Shown here piece by piece: positions 35,892-44,730 of a stretch of DNA of 64,000 nucleotides (position 1 is its first letter; each line of letters starts with the position of its first letter). A program made the translations under genes and the position numbers. The notes beneath the pieces were generated by a model that ran no database searches, had not been told where the DNA came from, and saw only the letters and a list, made by a program, of their open reading frames with translations. This stretch comes from Bog-473 sp963791455 (GTDB lineage Bacteria; Actinomycetota; Acidimicrobiia; Acidimicrobiales; RAAP-2), in the NCBI GenBank assembly GCA_963791455.1, contig CAWBSM010000004.1, forward strand, positions 1 to 64,000. Reading direction: 5' to 3'.

Positions 35892-38381
35892 GTGCGTCAA
35901 CTGCTGAGCGGGATCAACGTGGTGGAGCTCGCAGAGGGGGTCGCGGGGAGCTATTGCGGGAAACTCTTTGCTGATCTCGGAGCCGATGTCTTGAAGGTCG
36001 AAGCCTCAGATGGCGACGAGCTGCGCCATCGCCAGAGCACCTCCACCGACGAAGGAGGTCTCTTTCGCGGTGGCGCTTTTCTCCATCTGAACACGAACAA
36101 GCGCAGCGTGGTGGTTGACGCGGCAACGTCCCCCACGGGCGAACCGCTTGAACCTCTGCTCAAGGCAGCCAACCTGGTCATTGAAGAGACCGGGCGCGGT
36201 CGGCTGCGCACCTGGGGAATGACCTGGAGCGGAGTGCACGAGCGCTGGCCAGAACTCTCCGTCGCGAGCATCAGCGGATTCGGCGCCACAGGCCCGTATG
36301 CGGAGTACTACTGGGAGGACCTTGTCGTGCAGACGATGAGTGACGCCTTGGTGCAACCCCGCAGCGAGGACGGTCCCGTCCGGTTGCCCGGTCAGCTTGC
36401 CCTGCACCTTGTCGGCAACATGGCAGCTCTGGGCGGTCTGGCTGCCGTCGTCAGCGCGGAGTCCACTGGGTCGGGATGTTTCATCGATTGCGCCGCACTT
36501 GAGGTTCTGGCGACGCTGCCGGCGCGAGCGACCATGTTGCTCGCGCATCAGTATCGCAACGGCGCACCCGGTCCGGGCTTGGTCGACCAGGCTCGCGAGA
36601 CGCTGATTCCCGGTGGGGTGCACCCGTGCGCGGACGGCTACGTGTCGATGATGTCGACGCCGCAACAATTGGACGAACTGCTCGATGTGCTCGACAACGA
36701 TGCGTTGCGCGAGGCCTTCGCCCGACCCGATGCTTTCGAGCGGGGCGAGACGAAGGAAGCCATGGACGCCGCCTTGTACCCCTGGTTGCTTGCTCGCACC
36801 CGAGCGCAGGCGACCGCCGAGGCACAACGCGCCGGATGGCCCTTGGCCGGCGTGAACTCACCTCAGGAGGTCCTCGAGGCCGAGCATCTCTGGCAGCGCG
36901 GCTTCTGGGTGCATACCGATGACCCCGGAGCGGGTTCGATCAGACTGCCAGGAGGACCCTGCCGCTTCGCGGAAGGGGGTTGGTCGCTCCGACGGCTCGC
37001 TCCCCGACTTGGTCAGCACGGTTTCGGGTCGGCCACCTGGTCCGGTCCATCGGCGCCGGTGCCGGCACCGACCGCCGGGACCGCGGCGACGCCACCGCTG
37101 ACTGGGATTCGCGTCGTCGACCTGACGACGGTGTGGTCGGGTCCGTACGCCACCATGCTGCTGGCCGACCTCGGAGCCGAGGTCATCCGGGTCGAGAACC
37201 CGTGGATCCTGCCACCGACGACGAAGGGTTACGAGGCCCGGCCGACCATCGCCAACCCTGGATTCCTCGGGTCTCTCTACGGCTCGGCCGTTCCCGATCG
37301 TCCCGATCGGCCATGGAACCGCCATGCCATGAACAACTCGCTCGGGCGCAACAAGCTCTCGTGCACCATCGACACGCGCCGCAGCGAAGGACGGGAGCTC
37401 GTATTGCGCCTGGCGGAGAAGTCGGACGTCTTCATCGACAACTTCAAAGCCGAGGGCCTCACTCGTATCGGCCTTCAAACCAGTGATCTGCAGGCACGTA
37501 ACCCCCGTCTCGTGGTGGTTCGCATGCCACCGACGGGACTCACGGGTGATTGGTCCGGCTACAGCGGCTTCGGAGCCCAATTCGACGGGCTTACCGGCAT
37601 GTTGTGGCTATGCGGTCACCTGGACTCCGAGCTCGTGACCAGCCCGGGCACGACGTACATGGATGCGGCCTCCGGACCGGGCGCCGCCTTCGCCACCGTG
37701 GCCGCCCTGCGGTACCGCCAGGGCACCGGTCGGGGACAATTCGTCGAGTTCGACCAGACCGAGAACATCCTCAACCATCTGGGGGACGTGCTGGTCGATT
37801 GCCAATTGGGGGTCGAGCCGCGGCGCTGGGGCAATCGCGATCCGCGGCGTGCTCCCCAGGGCCTCTATCGCTGCAAAGGTGACGATCAGTGGCTGGCCAT
37901 ATCCGTGCGCGACGACGTGGCCTGGCGCGCCCTGGCCGGTGCGATCGGCCGGGAAGCTCTTGGCCGTGATTCCCGCTTCGCCGACACCACAGCGCGGCAG
38001 GACCACCACGACGAGCTCGACACGGTCATTGCCGCATGGACGGCGAATCAGTCGGCGCTCGATGCGTTCCACATCCTCCAACGGGCGGGCGTGGCCGCCG
38101 GGCCGCTCCTCGACGACGAGATGTTCGCCGCCGACCCCCACCTCGGGGACAGGGAGTGGCTTCAGCCGCTCCAGAGCCTCGACGTTGGCATTCATCTGCA
38201 CCCGGGTCTGCCGTATCGGGGCGTTCCCCAGACCTGGCGCCGCGGTTCACCGGTGCTCGGAGAAGACAATGAGTTCGTCTACAAGCAGATCCTCGGCGTC
38301 TCCGACGAGGAGTTCGAGCGCTACCGGCGGGACCAGATCGTGGCCGAGGACTACCTGGACCCCGAGGGAGAGCCCTACTGA
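35892..38381 (+). CDS. Tandem-domain CaiB/BaiF (class III) CoA-transferase
   Basis: The protein has 829 residues from GTG (GGGAG 9 nt upstream), twice the family length. Domain 1 (1-380) starts INVVELAEGVAGSYCGKLFADLGADVLKVE and keeps the catalytic Asp, Asp143, in WEDLVVQTMS. A Pro/Ala linker (about 385-405) leads to domain 2 (405-829), which starts IRVVDLTTVWSGPYATMLL. There the aligned position is Gly (GFGAQFDGLTG), so the catalytic Asp seems absent. Class III CoA-transferases move CoA between acids through an aspartyl thioester and work as interlocked dimers; here both halves are in one chain. The same Asp/no-Asp pairing recurs in split genes nearby. Confidence 0.9.
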   Translation: MRQLLSGINVVELAEGVAGSYCGKLFADLGADVLKVEASDGDELRHRQSTSTDEGGLFRGGAFLHLNTNKRSVVVDAATSPTGEPLEPLLKAANLVIEETGRGRLRTWGMTWSGVHERWPELSVASISGFGATGPYAEYYWEDLVVQTMSDALVQPRSEDGPVRLPGQLALHLVGNMAALGGLAAVVSAESTGSGCFIDCAALEVLATLPARATMLLAHQYRNGAPGPGLVDQARETLIPGGVHPCADGYVSMMSTPQQLDELLDVLDNDALREAFARPDAFERGETKEAMDAALYPWLLARTRAQATAEAQRAGWPLAGVNSPQEVLEAEHLWQRGFWVHTDDPGAGSIRLPGGPCRFAEGGWSLRRLAPRLGQHGFGSATWSGPSAPVPAPTAGTAATPPLTGIRVVDLTTVWSGPYATMLLADLGAEVIRVENPWILPPTTKGYEARPTIANPGFLGSLYGSAVPDRPDRPWNRHAMNNSLGRNKLSCTIDTRRSEGRELVLRLAEKSDVFIDNFKAEGLTRIGLQTSDLQARNPRLVVVRMPPTGLTGDWSGYSGFGAQFDGLTGMLWLCGHLDSELVTSPGTTYMDAASGPGAAFATVAALRYRQGTGRGQFVEFDQTENILNHLGDVLVDCQLGVEPRRWGNRDPRRAPQGLYRCKGDDQWLAISVRDDVAWRALAGAIGREALGRDSRFADTTARQDHHDELDTVIAAWTANQSALDAFHILQRAGVAAGPLLDDEMFAADPHLGDREWLQPLQSLDVGIHLHPGLPYRGVPQTWRRGSPVLGEDNEFVYKQILGVSDEEFERYRRDQIVAEDYLDPEGEPY

Positions 38382-38393
38382 CACTCCGACCGA

Positions 38394-39668
38394 TCAGGTT
38401 CCGGGCAGGATCGTCCCACAGAAGGCCTTTCCGCTCTTCGGGTACGCCACGTACTTGTTGTTGACGAACTGCACGTACGAGAAGCACTGGGTCGGCGGGT
38501 TGGTTCCGAAGTGCACAAAGCTGACCGGACCCGTCGCGAGCCCACTGTCGGTCCAGTCGCTGACCTTCCTGAGACCGGCGATGAAGGACGCGCGCGTTGG
38601 ATTCTTCCCCGCCTGCTGCAACCCTTCGACCATCAGGTTGGCGGCTGGCCAGCCATCGGCCGCTCCGAGGTCGGGCAGCCCACCCTTGTAGGTCGAGTCG
38701 TACTTCCTCAGCTCAGCCAAGTAGGCCAGACTGGCCGCATTGGTGTAGGTCGGGGAAGACACGATGCCCGGGAAGTAGGCATCGGTGGCGGCGGCTTCGT
38801 CCTGTGCGTTCTGGTAGATGTCCGACGTAGGGCCGGCGGCAAAGATGATCTTGACCTTGTTTAGGCCCGCCTGGTGCAGCGCCGTGGCCATGGCGAGACT
38901 GGACGACAGCACGCAGGCGCATTCGGCCGCGTTGCACCCGTCGGCCTTGAAGCTCAACGCGAAGGCCGTGAAGTTGACCGACCCGATGGGAACGATGGTC
39001 TTGTCGCACGCATGCAGACCGTCGCGCTTGATGGACTCGTAGACGCTGTTCCCCTGTTGGATGGCAGCCGACACGTTCGACTCCACGTAGCTGATTTTGG
39101 TGGCGCCGATGGCCTTGTAGAACCCTCCGTCGCCGTAGGCCGGACCGTTCGGGGTGCAATCACCGGTAGTGGAGAACAGGTTGGTGTTGGGCTGTTCACA
39201 CCACTCCGAGCCGTCCAGCCCGACGCCTGTGACGGGGATGTCCGCCTGCTGGAGGTACGGGGCGGCGCCGTAGAAGGCACTACTGAGCTCGGCGATGGCG
39301 AAGACGCCCTTGTTCTGCACCAGGTCCTTGGCCGCCGTCTCCGCTCCGACCGGAGTTGAGGTGGTGTCGTCGACGGCCCAGCTGATCTTCCGGCCGTCGA
39401 TCCCGCCCGCGGCATTGATCGCGGCGAAACGGGCCTCCATTGCTCCCGGGGTGTCGGCGAAGGAGGAAGAGGCCGATCCGGTCAGATCGGTCAAGATCCC
39501 GATCTTGATGGTGGTGGGAGTGATGCCCGGCGCGCTGGCGGTGTTCCCGCTGGTACCGGACCGCACGGCGGAAGTGCTCGCACCAACCTGTCCAGTACAA
39601 ACCAGGACCGACGCGATCAGCACCGAGAGACCGATGGCAACCCGTACATGAACGACTGACCTCGGCAC
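38394..39668 (-). CDS. ABC transporter substrate-binding protein (branched-chain amino acid/LivJ type)
   Basis: The protein has 424 residues from GTG with GGAGGGG just upstream. A Sec signal (RVAIGLSVLIASVLVCTGQVGA) precedes the binding-protein fold: TIKIGILTDLTGSAS, AAINAAGGIDGRKI, and a hinge-containing second lobe. The Cys in LVCTG does not fit a strict lipobox. Type I periplasmic-binding proteins in actinomycete catabolic clusters often bind aromatic acids or steroid-like acids rather than amino acids. No permease or ATPase gene is beside it in this window, so it must share components from elsewhere. It is divergent from a CoA-transferase gene across an operator. Confidence 0.88.
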   Translation of the reverse strand: MPRSVVHVRVAIGLSVLIASVLVCTGQVGASTSAVRSGTSGNTASAPGITPTTIKIGILTDLTGSASSSFADTPGAMEARFAAINAAGGIDGRKISWAVDDTTSTPVGAETAAKDLVQNKGVFAIAELSSAFYGAAPYLQQADIPVTGVGLDGSEWCEQPNTNLFSTTGDCTPNGPAYGDGGFYKAIGATKISYVESNVSAAIQQGNSVYESIKRDGLHACDKTIVPIGSVNFTAFALSFKADGCNAAECACVLSSSLAMATALHQAGLNKVKIIFAAGPTSDIYQNAQDEAAATDAYFPGIVSSPTYTNAASLAYLAELRKYDSTYKGGLPDLGAADGWPAANLMVEGLQQAGKNPTRASFIAGLRKVSDWTDSGLATGPVSFVHFGTNPPTQCFSYVQFVNNKYVAYPKSGKAFCGTILPGT

Positions 39669-39742
39669 GATTCCCCTCCCCCTTTGTCGTTTGGAACCAG
39701 GATGGTAACGACCGCGTTGCCAAATTGGTCATCGCGGTCACT

Positions 39743-39771
39743 TTCACCGTTAGGCAAACGCCCAATATTGT
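39743..39771 (+). promoter_or_regulatory. Promoter with 16-bp operator in its spacer (site 3)
   Basis: TTCACC (39743-39748), a 17-bp spacer and TATTGT (39766-39771) form a plausible promoter for the CoA-transferase genes downstream. The 16-bp dyad TTAGGCAAACGCCCAA occupies 39750-39765, almost exactly the spacer. A protein bound there would exclude RNA polymerase. The site also lies 82 bp before the divergent solute-binding-protein gene. Confidence 0.6.
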
Positions 39772-39882
39772 GACCGAACTGTAGTCTTGTCGCCCGGGAA
39801 GGTCAACGAAGTCGAATCTCCGGGCCACCGAGAGCGACAGGAGGACGCGCGTGGAACCTCAGAACATCTCGGTCAGGTGCAC

Positions 39883-41062
39883 GTGACCGAGCCAACCGGT
39901 CCTCTGAAGGGGGTACGAGTGCTCGACCTCAGCTGGGGCGTCGCCGGACCGATCGGCGTGCTGCTCCTCGCCGAGCTTGGTGCCGATGTCATAAAAGTCG
40001 AGCCGCCGGGGGGAGACCCCTTTCGCCGGCAGCCCGCATATCACGTCTGGAACCGCAGCCGGAGGTCGGTCGTGCTGGATCTGAAGGCCCATGATGGTCG
40101 GGAGGCGTTCTTGCGGCTGTGTGAGCGCGCCGATGTCGTCGTGGAGACGTTCAGCCCGGGTACCATGGAACGTCTCGGCCTCTCCTACCTCGAGTTGTCG
40201 GAGCGCTTTCCCCGGTTGGTGCTCTGCTCGGTGCCGGCTTACCCACCTCAGCACCGTTTCGCCGATCGTCCAGGCTGGGACGCGACGGTGCAGGCACGAT
40301 CTGGCATGCAGAACGAGCAGCCAGGCTGGCGTCCCGGACCCGTGTTCCTGCACTTTCCTGCTCCGAGCATGGCCACCTGTTTCCTGCTGGCTCTCGGCGT
40401 GCTCTCGGCTCTGGTCCACCGCGAAGACAGCGGCCGCGGCCAACATGTGCAGACATCGCTCTATCAAGGCGTGTGGGCGTACACGACCCTGATCTGGCAG
40501 CAACACGAGCGCGCACCCGCCGGCTACCGCAGCGCCATGGCCAAGACGTATCCGCCCGGTGTCCACCAGTTGTCCCTGTTCGAGTGTGCCGACGGCGAGT
40601 GGATCCATGCCGCCACGATGAACGGTCTGACCCCCACGAGCACGCCCGAGGAGATCTTGGGCCTCGATCCGGTGGATCCGCGGGAGGTGTACGGAAACCC
40701 CGAGCTGCGGGCGCGCCACGAGCAGCGGCTGCGGGCCGCCTACGCCCTCCGTGGCCGTGAAGAACTGATTGAGGCGTTCCACGCCGCCCACCTCGGAGCC
40801 GAAGCGGTGAGCCCCATGGCCGAGGTCTTCTCACACCCTCAAATTCGTGGCGAACGGGATGGCCGCGACAGTCGAGGATCCGGAACTGGGTTCGACCACT
40901 CAGATCGGGGTCCCGGCCGTGCTGAGCCGTACACCGGGGGGCATCCAAGGCGGCCAGCCATTGGCCGGCGCCGACAGCCGCGAGGTCTTGGCCGGAGCCG
41001 GTTACTCCGACACCGAGATCGACCTCCTGATCGACCGGGGCATCGTGGAAGGAGCCACTTGA
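39883..41062 (+). CDS. CaiB/BaiF CoA-transferase, frameshifted near the C-terminus
   Basis: The protein starts at GTG 39883 (GTG 39877 also possible). VRVLDLSWGVAGPIGVLLL opens the family fold and Asp133 in GWDATVQARSG is the catalytic aspartate. At about 40849-40851 an extra base puts the sequence out of frame: PQIR is followed by nonsense here, while the next frame continues NGMAATVEDPELG and ends with the normal family C-terminus (DTEIDLLIDRGIVEGAT) and TGA at 41060-41062. With the shift corrected the length is about 392 residues. The gene may be inactive, or the base may be a sequence error. The next CoA-transferase gene starts in the stop codon (TGATG). Confidence 0.82.
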
Positions 41063-42261
41063 TGGGTCCTTTGAGTGGCGTCGTGGTGCTCGATCTGGGC
41101 CAATACTTGGCTGGGCCGTTTGCCGCGATGCTCTTCGCCGACCTCGGCGCCGAAGTCATAAAGGTCGAGCCCGTACGCGGTGACGGCATGCGAACGGTCG
41201 GGATGCCCTTCGTGGGATGTCAGCGGGGCAAGCTCGACATCGCGGTCGACGTCAAGCACCCGGAGGGCCACGAAGTGGTGATGCGGTTGGCCGAGATGGC
41301 CGACGTGGTCCACCACAACATGACGAAGGGCACGGCGGCGCGACTTGACGTCGACTACGAATCCCTCCGGGCGCGCAATCCGCGGCTGGTGCACTGCAAC
41401 ACCTACGCGTACGGCGCCGAAGGACCGCTGTCGGACTTCGGCGGGCTCGACCCGCTCTACCAGGCCGCCTGTGGCCTCGAGTACGAAGCGGGACCCGTGG
41501 CCGAGGGCAACCCCCCCCTCTACCTGCGCTTTGGGATGACCGATACCGCGAACGCGATGATGTCGGCCGTCGGAGTGCTGGCCGCGCTGTACCACCAGCG
41601 CCGGACAGGCGAAGGGCAGGACCTCTGGACGTCGCTCCTCAACGGGGCGGCGCTGTTCAGTTCCGACGTCTTCCTCGTCGACGGCGAGCCCGGGCCGGTT
41701 CGGCCCGCCCTCGATCGCGACCAGACCGGCGTGTCCCCCTGTTACCGGCTCTATGAGACGCAGGAGGGCTGGATCCAGGTGGCCGCCTTCGGCCAGGGTC
41801 AGTGGTCGCAGCTGTGCCGGCTCGTCGGTTGCCCGGACCTCGAGCAGTACGACACCATAGAGGCGAGGATCGCCGCCCGAACTGATATCGAGTCTGTCCT
41901 CGAGCCCGCCTTCCTCACACGGACTGCCGTGTCGTGGCAGGTGGACCTGACTGATGTCGGCGTCGCGGCCGAGCTCTCCGTCGACAGCAACGATGGAGAG
42001 GTCGCGCTCCACGATGCCGACAATGAACGCCTCGGCCTCGTGGCCGAGTATCCCCACCCGACCCTGGGTCGAATACGACAATACGGGACCCTGATCGAGT
42101 TCTCAGAGACGCCGACCGGACCCTATGGCCCGCCGCCCTTGGCGGGAGAGCACACGCGGGAGATCATGGAACGACTGGGCTACTCCGGCGAAGAGATCGA
42201 CGACCTGCTGAACCGGGGCATTGTCTACGAACCCACCGGGAACTACCCGTGGGCTCAATGA
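41062..42261 (+). CDS. CaiB/BaiF (class III) CoA-transferase
   Basis: The protein has 399 residues from ATG at 41062, with GGAAGGAG 9 nt upstream; this site and the family N-terminus (GVVVLDLGQYLAGPFAAMLFADLGAEVIKVE) fix the start. Catalytic Asp130 is in GGLDPLYQAACG. The C-terminus GYSGEEIDDLLNRGIVYEP is typical. It transfers CoA between carboxylic acids in the cytosol. It is coupled by a 1-bp stop-start overlap to the preceding, frameshifted family member; the two together probably form one operon under the operator at 39750. Confidence 0.9.
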   Translation: MGPLSGVVVLDLGQYLAGPFAAMLFADLGAEVIKVEPVRGDGMRTVGMPFVGCQRGKLDIAVDVKHPEGHEVVMRLAEMADVVHHNMTKGTAARLDVDYESLRARNPRLVHCNTYAYGAEGPLSDFGGLDPLYQAACGLEYEAGPVAEGNPPLYLRFGMTDTANAMMSAVGVLAALYHQRRTGEGQDLWTSLLNGAALFSSDVFLVDGEPGPVRPALDRDQTGVSPCYRLYETQEGWIQVAAFGQGQWSQLCRLVGCPDLEQYDTIEARIAARTDIESVLEPAFLTRTAVSWQVDLTDVGVAAELSVDSNDGEVALHDADNERLGLVAEYPHPTLGRIRQYGTLIEFSETPTGPYGPPPLAGEHTREIMERLGYSGEEIDDLLNRGIVYEPTGNYPWAQ

Positions 42262-42286
42262 CAAGCGGCCTCGCCTGGCGCGACGG

Positions 42287-43555
42287 CTAACTCCGCGGAA
42301 CGTCGCGGAACGGGATGTCCAGGTCCAGCCTCCGCTCGCGCGGGAGGCCGAGGACACGCTCACTGATGGCGTTGCGGGCCATTTCGGTCGTGCCGCCGGC
42401 AATGCACGAAGCTTGGCGCATCAGGAACCGCGTTCCAACCTGCCCCAGTTCACGCTCGTCGGCGGACCAGGCGACGGCGGACGGCCCGGCCAGTTCGAAT
42501 GCGATCGTGGAGTTGCGTGTGGCCGTCGTGCCGTACCAGAGGCGGGTGACCGCGGCCAACTGGTCCGAGGCGGCACCGCTCCCGATCTGCTGAGCGATGT
42601 AGCCGGTGAGAGCATCGCCGACGAGCCTGATCGCCAGGGACTCGCCGATCTGTTCCTTGACCCAGAGGTCGTCGGCTCGGCCGCGGTCTCGGAGCACCGG
42701 CAACAGCGCGGGTGGCCCGCCCGTTGTGTCGAGTTGCACCGCCGGCCCTCCCGGAGGTGCCGTCACATAGGGTGAACCGCCGGCAATGGTTCGCTCGTGG
42801 TACATCCAGCGGACCGCCACCGACCATCCCTGATGCATCGGGCCGATGCGCAGCGAGTCCGGGACACGCAGGTCGGTCATGAACTCCTGACAGAACTCAC
42901 GCGACCCGTTGAGCATCTCAATGCGGTGGATCTCGATTCCCGGCTGGTGGATCTGAAGCATGAAGACACTGAGCCCCCGGTGCTTGGGCGCGTCCCAGTC
43001 CGTCCGCGCCAAGCAGAGCGCCCAGTCGGCCCACCAGGCGCCGGTGGTCCAGATCTTCGATCCGTTGAGCACCCACTCGTCACCATCCCGGACGGCCGTC
43101 GTCAAGGCACCCGCCAGATCGGATCCGCCGCTCGGCTCCGAGAGGAACTGCATCCACAGGGTCTCGCCCTTGAGGATGGGAGGGATATGGCGGGCCTTCT
43201 GTTCCTCGGTCCCGAACTCCAGGATGAGCGCCATACATGGCGTCAGGGTCGGGACCTGGGTCTCGGCGGGATACTCGTAGCCGCGGATCTCCTGGTTGAA
43301 GGCGGCCTGGTGCGCGGGGGTCAGCCCCTGGCCGCCGTAGGCGCGGGGAACGCACAAACCAGCAAATCCGCCATCGAACAGCGTCCGCTGGAGCCGTCGA
43401 CAGCGCTCAACCTGAGCCAGTTCCTCCTCGTCGGTGCCATGCATCGCCTTGAAGCCACCGATACCGTCGGCGGCCGGTGACAGATGTCCGGCCAGCCACG
43501 AACGGGCTCGTGCCGCGAAATGCTCGACGCTCTCCATGTCTTCGGTGTCGGTCAT
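42287..43555 (-). CDS. Acyl-CoA dehydrogenase (large partner)
   Basis: The protein has 422 residues from ATG at 43555, with GGGAG upstream. The fold is complete: N-terminal helices (FDGGFAGLCVPRAYGGQGLTP), beta domain with the flavin/substrate loop QFLSEPSGGSDLAGALTT and VLNGSKIWTTGAWWADW, and C-terminal helical domain ending GGTTEMARNAISERVLGLPRE, which includes the adenine-binding GGTTE block. It oxidises an acyl-CoA to the enoyl-CoA with FAD. Its ATG overlaps the stop of the adjacent smaller dehydrogenase gene (TGATG). Such coupled pairs form alpha2beta2 heterotetramers in actinomycete sterol side-chain breakdown. Confidence 0.9.
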   Translation of the reverse strand: MTDTEDMESVEHFAARARSWLAGHLSPAADGIGGFKAMHGTDEEELAQVERCRRLQRTLFDGGFAGLCVPRAYGGQGLTPAHQAAFNQEIRGYEYPAETQVPTLTPCMALILEFGTEEQKARHIPPILKGETLWMQFLSEPSGGSDLAGALTTAVRDGDEWVLNGSKIWTTGAWWADWALCLARTDWDAPKHRGLSVFMLQIHQPGIEIHRIEMLNGSREFCQEFMTDLRVPDSLRIGPMHQGWSVAVRWMYHERTIAGGSPYVTAPPGGPAVQLDTTGGPPALLPVLRDRGRADDLWVKEQIGESLAIRLVGDALTGYIAQQIGSGAASDQLAAVTRLWYGTTATRNSTIAFELAGPSAVAWSADERELGQVGTRFLMRQASCIAGGTTEMARNAISERVLGLPRERRLDLDIPFRDVPRS

Positions 43556-44691
43556 CACACCAGCTCCCGCTGCTCGAATAGGCCGGTCAACCGAGCCGCG
43601 TGCTGACCCGGGGTTCCGAACAGCTGGGCATTCGTGGCCACGCGACGCAGGAAGAGATGCAGGTGGTGGTCGAAGGTGAGGCCGATCCCGCCGTGCATCT
43701 GCACACAGTCCTGCATGAGTTCGGGCCCATACCTCCCGATGTAGAACTTGGCCGCGCTGACCAACTCCGACCGGTTCCCGAGGTTCCGGTCGACGGCATC
43801 CGCCGCCTCACCGGTGATGGCGTTACTCGCCTCGAGCCACAGCTTCATGTCGGCGAACCTGTGTTTAATCTCCTGGTAGGACGCCAGGGGACGGCCAAAC
43901 GAGTACCGGGAGAGAGCCCAGTCCACCGTGGTGTCGAAGCCCCAGCGCATCGCCCCGCACATTTCGGCCAGTTGCACCGTCGCCGCCAGGTCGACCAGCC
44001 ACTCCACCGCCGCTGCCGCGCCCCCGGGGGGCCCGATCAACGCGGAACGGGGCACGCGAACTCGATCGAACTCGATCCGGGCAAACCTCTTGGTCAGATC
44101 GAGGCTCTGCAGCGGGGTCGCACGCAATCCGGCGGTGCCGCTTGGCACGAGGAACTGGCTCAGCCCGGACCCGCTCCGGGCCGTCACCAGCAGGTGGGAT
44201 GCGTCCATTCCGTCCTCAACGGGCACCTTGATCCCTTCGAGAACGAAGCCGTCTCCTGACTCGATTGCTCGCATCTCAACCCGGCCGAGCGAATCGAACG
44301 GCGGTGCTTCCGCCAGCGCCCATGCGCCACCGGCCCGCCCGCGCAGCAGCTCCTGTAGCGGTCCGGCCTGTTGCTCCGCGCTGCCGTAATGCCCGATGGC
44401 CGCAGCGACAACATTGCTGCCGAGGAGGGGTCCTGGCGCTGCGTGCAGCCCGAACTGGTACGCCACCAGCGCGAGGTCCTTCACGCCCTGTTGGCTAACG
44501 CTTCCCCCTCCCGCTTCTTCCGGCACGACCAGTGAGGTCCACCCCAGCTCGGCGCCCCGGTGCCAGAAGTCGCTGCCGTATCCGGACCGCTGGGACGCCA
44601 GTCCCCGCAACGACTCGAGGGGACATTCAACGTCGAGGAATCTCTTCGTCGTGTTCTCAAGAAGCTGCTGATCGTCGTCGCGGGCAAACAC
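43555..44691 (-). CDS. Acyl-CoA dehydrogenase (small partner)
   Basis: The protein has 378 residues from GTG. The N-terminal helices (LGWTSLVVPEEAGGGSVS), a beta domain less well conserved than in the partner, and the C-terminal FAD-contact block (SRYSFGRPLASYQEIKHRFADM, QMHGGIGLTFDHHLHLFLRR) are visible. In heteromeric dehydrogenases one subunit carries the catalytic Glu and the other completes the FAD site; I cannot assign which here. It is coupled to the larger partner gene by a stop-start overlap and lies 39 bp downstream of the SDR gene on the same strand. Confidence 0.9.
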   Translation of the reverse strand: MFARDDDQQLLENTTKRFLDVECPLESLRGLASQRSGYGSDFWHRGAELGWTSLVVPEEAGGGSVSQQGVKDLALVAYQFGLHAAPGPLLGSNVVAAAIGHYGSAEQQAGPLQELLRGRAGGAWALAEAPPFDSLGRVEMRAIESGDGFVLEGIKVPVEDGMDASHLLVTARSGSGLSQFLVPSGTAGLRATPLQSLDLTKRFARIEFDRVRVPRSALIGPPGGAAAAVEWLVDLAATVQLAEMCGAMRWGFDTTVDWALSRYSFGRPLASYQEIKHRFADMKLWLEASNAITGEAADAVDRNLGNRSELVSAAKFYIGRYGPELMQDCVQMHGGIGLTFDHHLHLFLRRVATNAQLFGTPGQHAARLTGLFEQRELV

Positions 44692-44730
44692 TCTGCGATG
44701 CTAGCGACGAGACGAACGGGCGATCCTCGT

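Noticed and set aside
33916..35907. 663-codon open frame on the plus strand
   Set aside because: It runs opposite the amidohydrolase gene and over the P450 end; composition is Arg/Pro/Gly-rich and no motif is seen.
38394..39668. Lipoprotein signal in the solute-binding protein
   Set aside because: The residue before Cys is Val, which does not fit the usual Gly/Ala/Ser at that position; a plain Sec signal is more likely.
39787..42261. Single 824-residue CoA-transferase fusion
   Set aside because: The joining segment is out-of-frame Arg/Gly-rich sequence; the correct C-terminus of the first gene and a separate start with a ribosome-binding site for the second are visible in the DNA.
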